A stretch of 64,000 nucleotides of DNA. It comes from Pseudoalteromonas sp. H105. GTDB taxonomy: Bacteria > Pseudomonadota > Gammaproteobacteria > Enterobacterales > Alteromonadaceae. Each line of letters begins with the position of its first letter. Position 1 is the stretch's first letter. Where the stretch lies: NCBI RefSeq assembly GCF_001469215.1, contig NZ_LOFH01000005.1:186001-250000 (forward strand). Direction: 5' to 3'. Made by a program: the position numbers and the translations under genes. The notes below the pieces were generated by a model. That model did not search any database, was not told the origin of the DNA, and saw nothing but the letters and a program-made list of their open reading frames with translations. Shown here piece by piece: positions 39,353 through 48,495 of this stretch.

Positions 39353-39420
39353 CGATAACAAGGCGAATTTACGCGTCAATAGCTGGCCTATTAAAAGTAA
39401 ATTCAACACAGTTAGCGTTG
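39353..39420. repeat. Dispersed intergenic repeat, copy 1 (about 68 bp)
   Basis: Begins CGATAACAAGGC and ends with GTTAGCGTTG; these two conserved blocks are 58 bp apart, exactly as at 61733-61800. The interior is diverged but of equal length. It looks like a small non-autonomous repeat family; the remaining part of this 340-bp gap shows no gene. Confidence 0.7.
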
Positions 39421-39553
39421 AAAGTAGCTGCTAGAGATATATTTATTATCCAAAGCTCCGGTTAATTAAGTTAAGATTAAGTGTATAGGGAATATGCTGC
39501 ATAAAGTGTGTAGTCGCGTGTGCTGCTAGCTTTACCTCATTCAAGGAATATTT

Positions 39554-40348
39554 ATGTCATTACAAAAGTCATCATTAGGCTGCGTTACTTTATTAACAGC
39601 AAGTATTGCTCTTTCTGGTTGTACTCAAGAGAAAACCCCCGACAATACAACCAAGCAAAAAACAATGGCGACTCTTAACACCCAAGTCACCTATTTAGAC
39701 CGCAGTATGTTACGCCCAGACTCCGTTTTGACAGTGAAGCTTTTGAATGTGTCTAAAATGGACGTTAAAGCAGATGTTATCAGCGAACGAGCCATAGAGC
39801 TCAATGGTGGTCCGCCGTATGATGTGTCACTGCAATATGAGCAGTCAAAAATTAAAGCTGGTCATCGTTATAGCGTTAGTGCGCGTATCGAAAACCAAGA
39901 CCAATTGCTTTACATTAGCACAACCAATAATGACCCGTTTACACAGCAGCAAACTGAGCAACCTTATAAAGTAATCGTGTCAAAAGTCGCTGCACCTAAG
40001 CCAGACGTAACCCTAACAAACACTTACTGGAAAGCGATAAGCTTCAATGGTGAAACTGTTGAGGTGAAAACCAAAGAACCCTTTATTCAATTTAAAGCCA
40101 ATGGCACTACACATGGCTTTTTAGGATGTAATAACTTTACTGGTAGCTACGAAGCCAGTGAACAAACGCTTACTTTCAAATCATTAGCAAGTACTCAAAA
40201 AATGTGTATAGAGCAAATGAATATTGAAACAACGATGTCAGCAGTGCTTGGTACCGCCAGCGAATTTGCTATTGATGGCGAAACACTCACAATGAAAAAT
40301 GCAGCAGGTGAGGCCACCGTTATCTTCCAAGCAACGTACTTTAATTAG
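39554..40348 (+). CDS. Lipoprotein with YbaY-like and META (HslJ-like) domains
   Basis: 264 aa. The N-terminal signal ends in LSGC with Cys23. Residues about 42-145 resemble the YbaY/type III secretion lipoprotein chaperone fold (VTYLDRSMLRPDSVLTVKL, RYSVSARI). Residues about 150-262 form a META/HslJ domain: NTYWKAISFNGE, FKANGTTHGFLGCNNFTGSYE, QKMCIEQMNIE. Members are envelope proteins linked to stress or antibiotic tolerance; exact function is unknown. A terminator follows. Confidence 0.87.
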   Translation: MSLQKSSLGCVTLLTASIALSGCTQEKTPDNTTKQKTMATLNTQVTYLDRSMLRPDSVLTVKLLNVSKMDVKADVISERAIELNGGPPYDVSLQYEQSKIKAGHRYSVSARIENQDQLLYISTTNNDPFTQQQTEQPYKVIVSKVAAPKPDVTLTNTYWKAISFNGETVEVKTKEPFIQFKANGTTHGFLGCNNFTGSYEASEQTLTFKSLASTQKMCIEQMNIETTMSAVLGTASEFAIDGETLTMKNAAGEATVIFQATYFN

Positions 40349-40357
40349 GCTCTTGCA

Positions 40358-40390
40358 AAAAAACGCCCAAGTAAAGTTGGGCGTTTTTTA
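40358..40390 (+). terminator. Bidirectional terminator (META lipoprotein / rlmJ)
   Basis: AAACGCCCAA, 6-nt loop, TTGGGCGTTT, with A and T flanks, between the converging META gene and rlmJ. Confidence 0.9.
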
Positions 40391-40405
40391 CAACAGGCTC
40401 AAAGG

Positions 40406-41245
40406 TTACTCTTCAACTAACTGTTCGCTGCGGTAGAAGCCGCTTGCATCGCTTAACAAATCCACTAATTCAGGTAACACGGCATCCATGGTTTGTTTTA
40501 ATTTCCATGGCGGGTTTATAACAATCATGCCTGATGCTGTCATACCGTGTACATCAGTATCTGCTTGTGTAGCTAGCTCAAATAATTGAATATTACGCAT
40601 ACCTGAGGCAATCAACCCCTCTTCCATGCGCTCTATTCGCTCTCTATCAACAACTGGATACCAAATCATGTAAGTACCCGTAGCAAAGCGCTGATGGGCT
40701 TTAACTAACGTTTTAACAACTGTATCGTAGTCGTCTTTGATTTCATAAGGTGGATCAATCAACACGCAGGCTCTGCGTGATGCAGGAGGCAACAAACCAA
40801 TTAGCCCCGCAAAACCATTTTCACCGCGAACACGGATGGAGCGCTTGCCTTGCATGTTTTCTTCGAGTAACACCAGATCTCTAGGGTGCAACTCAAAAAA
40901 CCAGCCTTTATCTTGGCGGCGTAAATAATGCTCAGCTATTTTTGGTGAGCCTGGATAAAAAGCAAGCTCTCCTTGTTCATTAAAAGATTTGATCAATGCT
41001 ATATAATCATTTAAAGCTTCGTGATTACTACTGTGCTGATAAAGCTTTGCTATGCCATCTTGAAATTCTTGTGTTTTTTGTGCATCAGCAGAAGCTAATT
41101 CAAAAAAGCCCGCTCCTGAGTGAGTGTCGATATAATCAAGTGGCTTATCTTTAATTGTTTGATACCTTAATACCTGCGCAAGCACGAGGTGTTTAAGAAC
41201 ATCGGCTGGATTTCCAGCATGAAATGAATGTCTGTAACTGAGCAT
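40406..41245 (-). CDS. rlmJ: 23S rRNA (adenine-2030-N6)-methyltransferase RlmJ
   Basis: 279 aa, typical length. N-terminal MLSYRHSFHAGNPADVLKH is the diagnostic RlmJ motif, and the catalytic N6-adenine methyltransferase motif is DPPY in VLIDPPYEIKDDYD. It methylates A2030 of 23S rRNA with SAM; in E. coli the product was formerly called YhiR. Single gene, convergent with the META lipoprotein gene. Confidence 0.95.
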   Translation of the reverse strand: MLSYRHSFHAGNPADVLKHLVLAQVLRYQTIKDKPLDYIDTHSGAGFFELASADAQKTQEFQDGIAKLYQHSSNHEALNDYIALIKSFNEQGELAFYPGSPKIAEHYLRRQDKGWFFELHPRDLVLLEENMQGKRSIRVRGENGFAGLIGLLPPASRRACVLIDPPYEIKDDYDTVVKTLVKAHQRFATGTYMIWYPVVDRERIERMEEGLIASGMRNIQLFELATQADTDVHGMTASGMIVINPPWKLKQTMDAVLPELVDLLSDASGFYRSEQLVEE

Positions 41246-41296
41246 AATTTAAGTTTCGCTATAAGCCAATTGATAGGAGCTGTGAACTAACTCATT

Positions 41297-41323
41297 ATAC
41301 CCAAGCCTCCCTAAGATACGAGT
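41297..41323. repeat. Short dispersed repeat, copy 1 (27 bp)
   Basis: ATACCCA, 9 variable bases, then a block ending AAGATACGAGT. It matches 52146-52172 at 21 of 27 positions in the same orientation. Both copies are intergenic. Confidence 0.4.
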
Positions 41324-41509
41324 TTCTGATGAAATAAATATCCAAGCCCAGTGTCACAATATCAGCGATTAAAATGAACCAATCCTGAACAAAAAAGCTG
41401 ACCAGCTGAATTTCCCCTTAACATTAAATAAAAAACAGCTAAAAGCTGCGTAAGTGCTAGCATATAGTGTAACTTTGCTTTACATTTGCAAGATATTAAT
41501 AACAGTTAT

Positions 41510-41752
41510 ATGAGCGCCTTTATGAACAACGAAACTCTTTCTCAACTCGAACAACTGATCGATCAATTAATCTCTCGAAACAACGAGCTACAAGCTGAAG
41601 TAAAAAGCCTGACTGAAAAAAATGGCCAGCTAATAGACGAAAACGAAACCTTACAGCTAGAAGTACTTGATAGCGAAGAAAAGCAAAAAGATACCAGCAG
41701 CACGTTAAGCTCCCTACTCGAGAAGTTACAAAGCGCGCAACAGGCTAACTAA
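41510..41752 (+). CDS. TIGR02449-type ZapB-like small coiled-coil protein
   Basis: 80 aa from the ATG at 41510, or 88 aa from 41486. Almost entirely a heptad coiled coil (LSQLEQLIDQLISRNNELQAEV and onward) like ZapB, with no hydrophobic segment. It belongs to the TIGR02449 type usually found directly before zapA, and its stop overlaps the zapA start in TAATG, so the two are co-translated. A cell-division role is inferred from this linkage. Start choice between the two ATGs is uncertain. Confidence 0.82.
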   Translation: MSAFMNNETLSQLEQLIDQLISRNNELQAEVKSLTEKNGQLIDENETLQLEVLDSEEKQKDTSSTLSSLLEKLQSAQQAN

Positions 41753-42060
41753 TGCCAGCGCTGCAAAATCAGCGAGTCACTGTTGAACTACTTGGCAAGG
41801 AGCAGCAATTTGCTTGCCCACAAGGTCAAGAAGAGGCATTGATTGCAGCTGCTAAGCACCTCAATGATTTAGTAGAGCAAATGAAACAACGCTCTACAGT
41901 AAGAAATGATCAAAAAGCGTTGCTTATGGCAGCATTGAACATCAGCCACGAGTTGTTAGAGATGCAAAAGCAACAAATAACAGCGCAACGGCAACAAGAT
42001 GGACTCATTGATAAGCTGAGCTCGCACTTAGCTGAGTCAAATAAAAAACAAGCGCTCTAA
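41752..42060 (+). CDS. zapA: Cell division protein ZapA
   Basis: 102 aa. The N-terminal beta region (RVTVELLGKEQQFACP) and conserved AAKHLNDLVEQMK, followed by a long dimerising helix, are typical of ZapA, which bundles FtsZ protofilaments. Overlaps the upstream ZapB-like gene by one base. The stop codon lies in the loop of its own terminator. No 6S RNA gene or formyltetrahydrofolate cyclo-ligase follows, unlike in many gammaproteobacteria. Confidence 0.93.
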   Translation: MPALQNQRVTVELLGKEQQFACPQGQEEALIAAAKHLNDLVEQMKQRSTVRNDQKALLMAALNISHELLEMQKQQITAQRQQDGLIDKLSSHLAESNKKQAL

Positions 42061-42077
42061 GCGCTTGTTTTTATTTT
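42046..42077 (+). terminator. Terminator overlapping the zapA stop codon
   Basis: AAACAAGCGC, loop TCTAA (containing the stop codon), GCGCTTGTTT and then TTTATTTTT. The stem is within the last codons of zapA. Confidence 0.9.
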
Positions 42078-42138
42078 TATACCCTGATACTAAATTCAAT
42101 TAACACTCTGTAATTGCAGCAACCCTGGGCAAACAATC

Positions 42139-43155
42139 ATGAACCGACTTAACGTCATCTCACACACCCTAGTGTTACTCCTATTAAGCTGTATGGCTTT
42201 TATCCACTCACTGGCACATGCAAAGAGTCAAACTCAGCAAATTTCAAAGCATATTTTATTTTTTAAACAACCTTCAGAGTATCGCTTTTATGACTCTAAT
42301 CAAGTGTTAGTACAAGGCGATAAGTGCGCATTACTATATGATGCTAGTGGCAATTTTAGCGCTGTAGAAGGCACTGTAGAATATTTAAAAACAACGCTCA
42401 AAACACCTTTGTGTTACGTTGTTGCTAGTCACTTTCATGATGACCACTTACTCGGTATCGCAGTGGTACAAGCCCATTTTAAGGATGCAAAGTTAATTGT
42501 TCATCAGCAACTAGCCAAAGAATTCGATTATTTTCAACAAGCCTTTACCGATAAACTCGACAGCTACCAGCAAAGTATTGAGCTGAGTTATCAGCGCTTA
42601 GCTGAACAACCAGCAAGTCAGCGAGCATTATGGCAGGACAAACTTTCTTTAGCGAAAACAAGACTATTGCGATGGCGTGAATATAAATTGTATCCACCCG
42701 CACTGACTGTCGAGAATACGCTAACCTTAGATTTAGGGGGCTACCCTATTTCTATTAATGCGTATAACGCGCACACGCGCGCTGATTTAATGCTATTAGC
42801 AAAACATGACCGCACCCTATTGGGTGGTGATATTGTTGATTACCTACCATACCCTGGCCATGGTGATTTATCTAATTGGGTTAATGTGTTAGAACAGCTA
42901 ATAAATTCCAAGACCATTGATGTCATTTTGCCTGGCCATGGTAACGCCCTCACTCCTAATGATTTGAAACAACCAGCGGCATTTTTGAAGGCCATCTTGA
43001 GTCATGGTTATAGCCAGCCTGAACAAGACCTACAACAACTACAGCAAAGTTTCCCTGAACAATTTGAACATCACTACAGTCAAGATGAACCGGCTAAGAA
43101 AGCATACCCTCTGTTTTTGCAAGCTGGACTTAAACGTACTAAACAGTCAAAATAG
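42139..43155 (+). CDS. Exported metallo-beta-lactamase-fold hydrolase
   Basis: 338 aa with a signal peptide (to about residue 28, SLAHA). The MBL zinc motif HxHxDH is complete: H98, H100, D102 and H103 in SHFHDDHLLG. Downstream ligands are likely the His in NAHTRADL, the Asp in GGDIVD and the His in LPGHGN. The two-zinc site therefore looks intact. Family members include subclass-B3-like lactamases and periplasmic hydrolases of unknown substrate. It is 45 bp upstream of mltD, suggesting a peptidoglycan or envelope role, which is only a guess. Confidence 0.88.
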   Translation: MNRLNVISHTLVLLLLSCMAFIHSLAHAKSQTQQISKHILFFKQPSEYRFYDSNQVLVQGDKCALLYDASGNFSAVEGTVEYLKTTLKTPLCYVVASHFHDDHLLGIAVVQAHFKDAKLIVHQQLAKEFDYFQQAFTDKLDSYQQSIELSYQRLAEQPASQRALWQDKLSLAKTRLLRWREYKLYPPALTVENTLTLDLGGYPISINAYNAHTRADLMLLAKHDRTLLGGDIVDYLPYPGHGDLSNWVNVLEQLINSKTIDVILPGHGNALTPNDLKQPAAFLKAILSHGYSQPEQDLQQLQQSFPEQFEHHYSQDEPAKKAYPLFLQAGLKRTKQSK

Positions 43156-43200
43156 CAGCTGCACATGGTTGTGCTAAACTAAAACAAGGACTGGAGTTGG

Positions 43201-44709
43201 GTGGTTTGTATGTGCAGATATCGTTGTGCTTTTTTACTAATGTTTTTTTTGCTTTTCGGATGTCAAACAATCGAGCACCCCGCCGAACCAGTTGAAACAA
43301 TTCAAGCTCCTGTTATTTTTACCCATTTTAAGCCTTCGGATACACAACCAACCACGACGCTAATTGGTGAATCATCCGACGAGAAGCCTAGACTAGAAAC
43401 GCCTGAAAAAACGCCTTCACCGAGCTCGTCAAAAACAGAGTTAAACCAGCGTCACAAAGACTTATGGCAGCACATTGCAAACAATTTACAGTTCAATATT
43501 CATCTCAATAAAGCATTAAAAAAACGAATTCAGTGGTATGTTAAACAACCCCATTACTTAAACACTGTGAACAAACGTGCGGCACCTTATCTTTATCATA
43601 TCGTGCGAAAAGTAGAGCAGCAAAACCTACCAATGGAAATCGCCTTACTGCCCTTTGTAGAAAGCGATTTTAGGCCCTCAATACGCTCATCACAACACGC
43701 TGTTGGCGTGTGGCAGTTAGTTGGCGCCACCGCGCATCATTTTGGGGTTAAATCCGATCAATGGTACGATGGTCGTCAAGATGTGCTGGCATCGACAGAT
43801 GCAGCTCTTGCCTACTTAAAATACCTACATAAACGCTTTAATGGAAATTGGTTACATGCTTTAGCTGCTTATAATACTGGTGAAGGAAGAGTAAAACGCG
43901 CCATATCAGAAAATAAAAAACGCGGTAAGAGCACCGATTATTGGTCATTAAATTTACCCAAAGAAACCGCTGAATATGTACCTAAGCTGTTTGCACTGAG
44001 CTATTTAGTACAAAACCCTCAACAGGGTTTAAAGCGCCCTACCTTAGTCAACAGAGCAATCACAACCGAATTCGATGTTGGACAACAGTTTGATTTTTCA
44101 GTCATTGCTAATTTATCCGGTATTGACCGTAAACACCTCCACACGCTTAATTCTGGGTATTTAAAAAACCAAAGCTCACCAAATGGTCCTCACACTCTTT
44201 TAATTCCAATGGCGCAGCAAAGCCTACTAAACAGCCAGTTTTTTAAACGTAACTTTGCAGGGGAGTATAGTGTAAAACAAGGGGATACCTTGTATGCCAT
44301 TGCGCGCCGTTTTGACACATCAGTCAAAAAATTAAAAATGATGAATAACAAGTCATCAAGCCTCATTAATATTGGTGAGACCTTGATTGTTGGCCAACCA
44401 CGCACCATGCCTAGATCTTTAACAATAGATTATAAAATCAGTCCTTACCTTGAACACACAGAGGTAGCTATTCCCACCATAGCCGTAGAGTATCAAGTAA
44501 AACCTGGCGACACTATTTGGGGAATAAGCCAGTTATATGATGTACCCCACAAAGATTTAGCCCAATGGAACCAACTCAGTGCATCCAGTATTTTAAAGCC
44601 CGGTGCTTTATTAGTACTTCATTTGCCTCAGGCAATAAAACCCACCCCGCAAAAACGTGACGAAGGCATGCTTTCAGGCTTGGAAAAAACCTTAAATAAA
44701 CCGCATTAG
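43201..44709 (+). CDS. mltD: Membrane-bound lytic murein transglycosylase D with two LysM domains
   Basis: 502 aa lipoprotein; lipobox FLLFGC with Cys21. A transglycosylase SLT domain at about 135-255 has catalytic E154 in PFVESDFRPS, then GVWQLVGATA and the family AAYNTGEGRV. Two LysM peptidoglycan-binding repeats follow at about 358-402 (YSVKQGDTLYAIARRF) and 430-475 (YQVKPGDTIWGISQLY). The frame starts GTG at 43201 with GGAG 4 bp upstream; an ATG at 43210 is an alternative, 13 bp from the SD. It cleaves the glycan backbone with 1,6-anhydro product formation. Confidence 0.93.
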   Translation: MVCMCRYRCAFLLMFFLLFGCQTIEHPAEPVETIQAPVIFTHFKPSDTQPTTTLIGESSDEKPRLETPEKTPSPSSSKTELNQRHKDLWQHIANNLQFNIHLNKALKKRIQWYVKQPHYLNTVNKRAAPYLYHIVRKVEQQNLPMEIALLPFVESDFRPSIRSSQHAVGVWQLVGATAHHFGVKSDQWYDGRQDVLASTDAALAYLKYLHKRFNGNWLHALAAYNTGEGRVKRAISENKKRGKSTDYWSLNLPKETAEYVPKLFALSYLVQNPQQGLKRPTLVNRAITTEFDVGQQFDFSVIANLSGIDRKHLHTLNSGYLKNQSSPNGPHTLLIPMAQQSLLNSQFFKRNFAGEYSVKQGDTLYAIARRFDTSVKKLKMMNNKSSSLINIGETLIVGQPRTMPRSLTIDYKISPYLEHTEVAIPTIAVEYQVKPGDTIWGISQLYDVPHKDLAQWNQLSASSILKPGALLVLHLPQAIKPTPQKRDEGMLSGLEKTLNKPH

Positions 44710-44778
44710 CCAATAGTTTCGGATCTGCCACAATTAGCGTAAAATTAGCTTTTACCTACATTTATAAAAGAGATTGGC

Positions 44779-45267
44779 ATGCAAATCAGTAAAAATTCAG
44801 CAGTGGAGTTTCACTACACCTTGAGTGAAGCGGGCGAGCAACTTGAAAGCAGTAAAAACGACGCTCCATTAAGCTATATTCACGGCCTTGAAGGTATGCT
44901 ACCAGGCCTTGAAAAAGCCCTTGAAGGCAAATCTGCTGGCGACAACTTAACCGTGACATTAGCACCAAGTGAATCTTACGGCGAGCGTGTTGACGATTTA
45001 ATTCAACGTATTCCACTTAAGCATTTGCAAGGCGACACCAAAGTGTGGAAACAAGGCATGACTGCTATGGTGCATTCAAACCAAGGTAAACATCAAGTCA
45101 CTATTGTTAAAGTCGGTCGCTTTAACGCCGATTGTGATTTAAACCACCCATTTGCAGGCAAAACATTAACGTTTGATGTAGATGTTATTTCGGTGCGTGA
45201 AGCCACGAGTGAAGAGCTCTCTCATGGTCACGTTCATAGCGAAGGCGGCTGTGGACACAACCACTAA
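44779..45267 (+). CDS. slyD: SlyD-like FKBP-type peptidyl-prolyl isomerase
   Basis: 162 aa. N-terminal FKBP half (MQISKNSAVEFHYTLSEAGEQLE), insert-in-flap domain in the middle (DLIQRIPLKHLQGD, around 70-125), and a short His/Cys-rich tail (SHGHVHSEGGCGHNH) that could bind nickel, as in E. coli SlyD but shorter. Works as a metallochaperone and folding catalyst. It is followed by the SDR gene 14 bp later. Confidence 0.92.
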   Translation: MQISKNSAVEFHYTLSEAGEQLESSKNDAPLSYIHGLEGMLPGLEKALEGKSAGDNLTVTLAPSESYGERVDDLIQRIPLKHLQGDTKVWKQGMTAMVHSNQGKHQVTIVKVGRFNADCDLNHPFAGKTLTFDVDVISVREATSEELSHGHVHSEGGCGHNH

Positions 45268-45280
45268 TTAAGGACAAGTA

Positions 45281-46009
45281 ATGACAAAAGTTGCAATAGT
45301 AACCGGTGGAAGCTTAGGTATTGGTCGCGCTATCTGTCAGCGCTTAGAAAGCGATGGTTTTCATGTTTTTAATTTAGATATTCAACAGGGTGAATATGGT
45401 CGCTGGCTTGAATGTGATGTTAGCCAGACCTCGCAGGTCGAGCAAGCAATCACAAAGATAGCACATAGCCAGGGTCGCATAGATGTACTCGTATCGAATG
45501 CCGGTAAGCACCTCAGTGCGACAATAGAAGACACCGACGAAGCAACTTTTGACTCTCTGTTTGCGCTGAATGTTAAAGGGGCTTATGCCGCTGTAAAAGC
45601 CGTATTGCCGAGCATGAAAGCGCAACAAAATGGGGCGATCATTTTTATCGCCTCTGATCAAGCAAGTATAGGAAAGAGTAACTCGTTTGCTTATAATCTC
45701 ACCAAACATGCTCTGGCATCGATGGCAAAAACAACGGCTTTAGATTACGCTGCTTTCAATATTCGCGCTAATGCAGTGTGCCCAGGTACGATTGAAACGC
45801 CTTTGTTTCATAACGCGATTGATGCTTACTGTAAAAGTAGTGGCGCCAATAAAGCTGATATCGTTGCACAAGAAGGTGCATTGCAGCCATTAGGTCGATT
45901 AGGGCAACCAGAAGAAGTCGCGGCTTTAGCCGCATTTTTAGCCAGTGATAATGCAACCTTTATCACTGGCAGCTTACACAACATTGATGGCGGCTACACA
46001 GCCCAATAA
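45281..46009 (+). CDS. SDR-family NAD(P)-dependent oxidoreductase
   Basis: 242 aa classical short-chain dehydrogenase: TGGSLGIGRAI nucleotide loop at 8-18, NAG near residue 79, catalytic Ser and the YxxxK motif (YNLTK), and the PGTIETPLF segment after it. Substrate is not clear. It is followed 14 bp later by an amidohydrolase, and an enolase-superfamily dehydratase and a class II aldolase lie 3 kb away on the other strand. A sugar or sugar-acid dehydrogenase (for example an L-fucose type) is a reasonable guess. Confidence 0.88.
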   Translation: MTKVAIVTGGSLGIGRAICQRLESDGFHVFNLDIQQGEYGRWLECDVSQTSQVEQAITKIAHSQGRIDVLVSNAGKHLSATIEDTDEATFDSLFALNVKGAYAAVKAVLPSMKAQQNGAIIFIASDQASIGKSNSFAYNLTKHALASMAKTTALDYAAFNIRANAVCPGTIETPLFHNAIDAYCKSSGANKADIVAQEGALQPLGRLGQPEEVAALAAFLASDNATFITGSLHNIDGGYTAQ

Positions 46010-46022
46010 TTAGGTAAATAAA

Positions 46023-46862
46023 ATGCATAATAAAATAATTGACCCCCATGTGCATTTTTTTAATTTAATTGAAGGTGAATACACGTGGCTACAAGGCGAT
46101 ACCCCGCCTCCATGGCCGCACCTTGACCAAATTAAAGCGCCTATGACTGCTGCTGAGTTAATGCAGCATTGCCCATTTGAGTTAATGGCGCTTGTTCACA
46201 TAGAAGCTGGGTTTAATAATAATCACCCAATTGAAGAGTTAAACTGGCTCAGTAAGCATTTGGCGCAGACTCAATATAAAGCAATTGGTTATGCAAAAAT
46301 AGATGATTGCCCTGAAACTTTCCAACAAGCAATCGCAAGTTTACTACACCCATCGCTTGTTGGTATCAGAGACATCACAGAAGCTGAGGAGAGCTCGCGG
46401 TTACTGAACCCTAACACTGTTGCCAATCTCGCTTACTTAGCCGAGCTAGAGTTACATTTTGAAGCGCAATTTGAGTTAGAAAACACCGCTATTAGCGAAC
46501 GAGTTGCTAACTACTGCGCACAGCTCCCCAATCTTCGAATGGTTATTAATCATGCCGGTTTACCTCAAAAAATAGATGACTGGAAAGCAGGAGTCGCGGT
46601 TTTAGCACGTAATCAAAACGTATATATTAAATATTCGGGGTTTGAACTACTCCCTCTATCTACTGTGCAACAACACACTTGTTTTGATTTTATTGTGCAG
46701 CAATTTGGCCAGTCACGCGTTATGTTTGCTAGTAACTTCCCGGTTTGCCAAATTAAGCAAAGTTATGAAGCTGTTTGGCAAAGCCACTTTGCGTTATGTA
46801 ATAATCATTCCTTATGGCAAAAACTGAGTTACGACAACGCCCTTCGCTTTTATTGGCTTTGA
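46023..46862 (+). CDS. Amidohydrolase family protein (COG3618-like lactonase type)
   Basis: 279 aa TIM-barrel hydrolase. The first metal motif is in IDPHVHFFNL, the next in VHIEAGFNN, then NHAGLP and the C-terminal FASNFP, which matches the COG3618 sugar-lactonase group (L-fuconolactonase, L-rhamnono-lactonase and relatives) rather than the deacetylase type. It is cotranscribed with the SDR gene, an arrangement that fits a dehydrogenase/lactonase pair. Confidence 0.82.
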   Translation: MHNKIIDPHVHFFNLIEGEYTWLQGDTPPPWPHLDQIKAPMTAAELMQHCPFELMALVHIEAGFNNNHPIEELNWLSKHLAQTQYKAIGYAKIDDCPETFQQAIASLLHPSLVGIRDITEAEESSRLLNPNTVANLAYLAELELHFEAQFELENTAISERVANYCAQLPNLRMVINHAGLPQKIDDWKAGVAVLARNQNVYIKYSGFELLPLSTVQQHTCFDFIVQQFGQSRVMFASNFPVCQIKQSYEAVWQSHFALCNNHSLWQKLSYDNALRFYWL

Positions 46863-46934
46863 ATTTAATGTGACTATCTTGTACAAATAAAAAGCGCTAT
46901 ATTCTACTTAAGTTGTTAAGTGTGAGTGCGATTA

Positions 46935-48488
46935 ATGAAGAAACCACAATATAAACTAGCAGTCATATCTGCCCTATCGTGGAGTGTATTATCTGGGTGT
47001 GGCTCAGGTTCCTCTGACAGCAGCTCCTCAGGGCCAACAGTCATTAATTGGACACAAGATGAATTTCAATCATCGCGTAATTTTGAGCAACAATGCCAAG
47101 CACTTAACGAAAAACACTGGCTGCGCTCATGGAGCAACGAAACCTACCTTTGGTATGATGAGATTATTGATCGTGACCCCGCACTCACGGAGTCTGTGAG
47201 CGATTACTTTAAGCTATTAAAAACAGAAGAAATCACTAATTCTGGCGCCAATAAAGACAACTTCCACTCCAGCTTACCCACGCCGCAATGGCAAGCACAA
47301 AGTCAGTCTGGGATCTCCTTCGGTTATGGGTTTAAAACTAAAATAATTAGCCCAACAGCACCTCGCCAAGCAGTTATTAGCTACACAGAGCCTAATTCCC
47401 CCGCTAGTCGAGTAAACCTCATTCGTGGTTTTGAAATCATAGAAGTAGACGGTGTCGACTTTGTTAACGCCAGCACACAAGAGGACGTAGACACCATTAA
47501 TGCCGGCTTATTCCCTAAAGAGTCGGGTAAGGTCACCTCGTTTACATTCAAAAGCGTTACCACATCAGAAATACGAGAAGTCACGCTTACCGCTCAATCA
47601 ATAGCAACGCAGCCAGTAACTAACGTAAAAACGATAGCTGAGGGGAATATCGGGTATTTTCAATTTAATAGCCATAATGCGGTTGCAGAAAAACCCTTGT
47701 ACGATGCGTTTAATACTCTAAAAAACAATAATGTCACTGATTTAATTATTGATATGCGTTATAACGGCGGTGGCTTTTTACAAATGGCAAGCCAAGTGGC
47801 CTATATGATTGCAGGTGATGCGAATACGAATAATAAAATTTTTGAACGCACTATTTTTAACGATAAACACCCTGTATTTAACCCTGTAACAGGTGAGCGT
47901 TTAACACCGGTATTATTTACCGATGAATTTGTCGGCTTTGCTGAAAACCCAAGCCTAAATCCAGGCACTAAACTACCGACTCTTAATTTAGATCGCGTTT
48001 ATTTACTCACAACAAGTAGCACGTGTTCAGCCAGTGAAGCCATAATTAACGGCTTGCGGGGTGCTGATATCGACGTAATACAGATTGGAGCTGGCACCTG
48101 TGGTAAACCGTATGGGTTTTATGCCACAGATAACTGCGACGTTACCTATTTTACCATTCAATTTACCGGTGAAAACAACAAAGGCTTTGGGGAGTATGCT
48201 GATGGCTTTGCACCACAAAATACGGTAAACACCGAACGCTTACCCGTGCGTGTCCCTGGCTGTGCTGTGGCTGATGACTTTACTCGTCAGTTAGGTGACC
48301 CTGATGAAGCACTTTTAGCAACAGCGCTTAATTATCGTGAAACAGGAAGGTGCCCTACCCCTACATCAACGGCCAGCCTGCAAGGTTTCGCGCCTTCACA
48401 GCAAAGCGACACGCCTGAAGTGATTGATACACGAGCCATCACATTTGCAGAGCAAAACAAAGTGTTACCTAAAGCTGAAAATGAGTGA
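46935..48488 (+). CDS. S41-family (C-terminal-processing-like) peptidase lipoprotein
   Basis: 517 aa from ATG 46935; GTG at 46926 is the frame opening. Lipoprotein signal ending LSGC (Cys22) and then a Ser/Gly-rich linker. A PDZ-like region lies near 140-225. The catalytic S41 domain follows: IIDMRYNGGGFL near 272-282, nucleophile Ser in TCSASE (about 363-368), and the general-base Lys in AGTCGKP (K391). An extended region after 420 has several Cys. Likely envelope proteolysis. The downstream lipoprotein gene overlaps its 3' end. Confidence 0.88.
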   Translation: MKKPQYKLAVISALSWSVLSGCGSGSSDSSSSGPTVINWTQDEFQSSRNFEQQCQALNEKHWLRSWSNETYLWYDEIIDRDPALTESVSDYFKLLKTEEITNSGANKDNFHSSLPTPQWQAQSQSGISFGYGFKTKIISPTAPRQAVISYTEPNSPASRVNLIRGFEIIEVDGVDFVNASTQEDVDTINAGLFPKESGKVTSFTFKSVTTSEIREVTLTAQSIATQPVTNVKTIAEGNIGYFQFNSHNAVAEKPLYDAFNTLKNNNVTDLIIDMRYNGGGFLQMASQVAYMIAGDANTNNKIFERTIFNDKHPVFNPVTGERLTPVLFTDEFVGFAENPSLNPGTKLPTLNLDRVYLLTTSSTCSASEAIINGLRGADIDVIQIGAGTCGKPYGFYATDNCDVTYFTIQFTGENNKGFGEYADGFAPQNTVNTERLPVRVPGCAVADDFTRQLGDPDEALLATALNYRETGRCPTPTSTASLQGFAPSQQSDTPEVIDTRAITFAEQNKVLPKAENE

Positions 48489-48495
48489 ACTTATA

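Noticed and set aside
42061-42138. 6S RNA gene (ssrS) after zapA
   Set aside because: Only 78 bp separate zapA from the next gene and most of it is a terminator, so no room for a 6S RNA.
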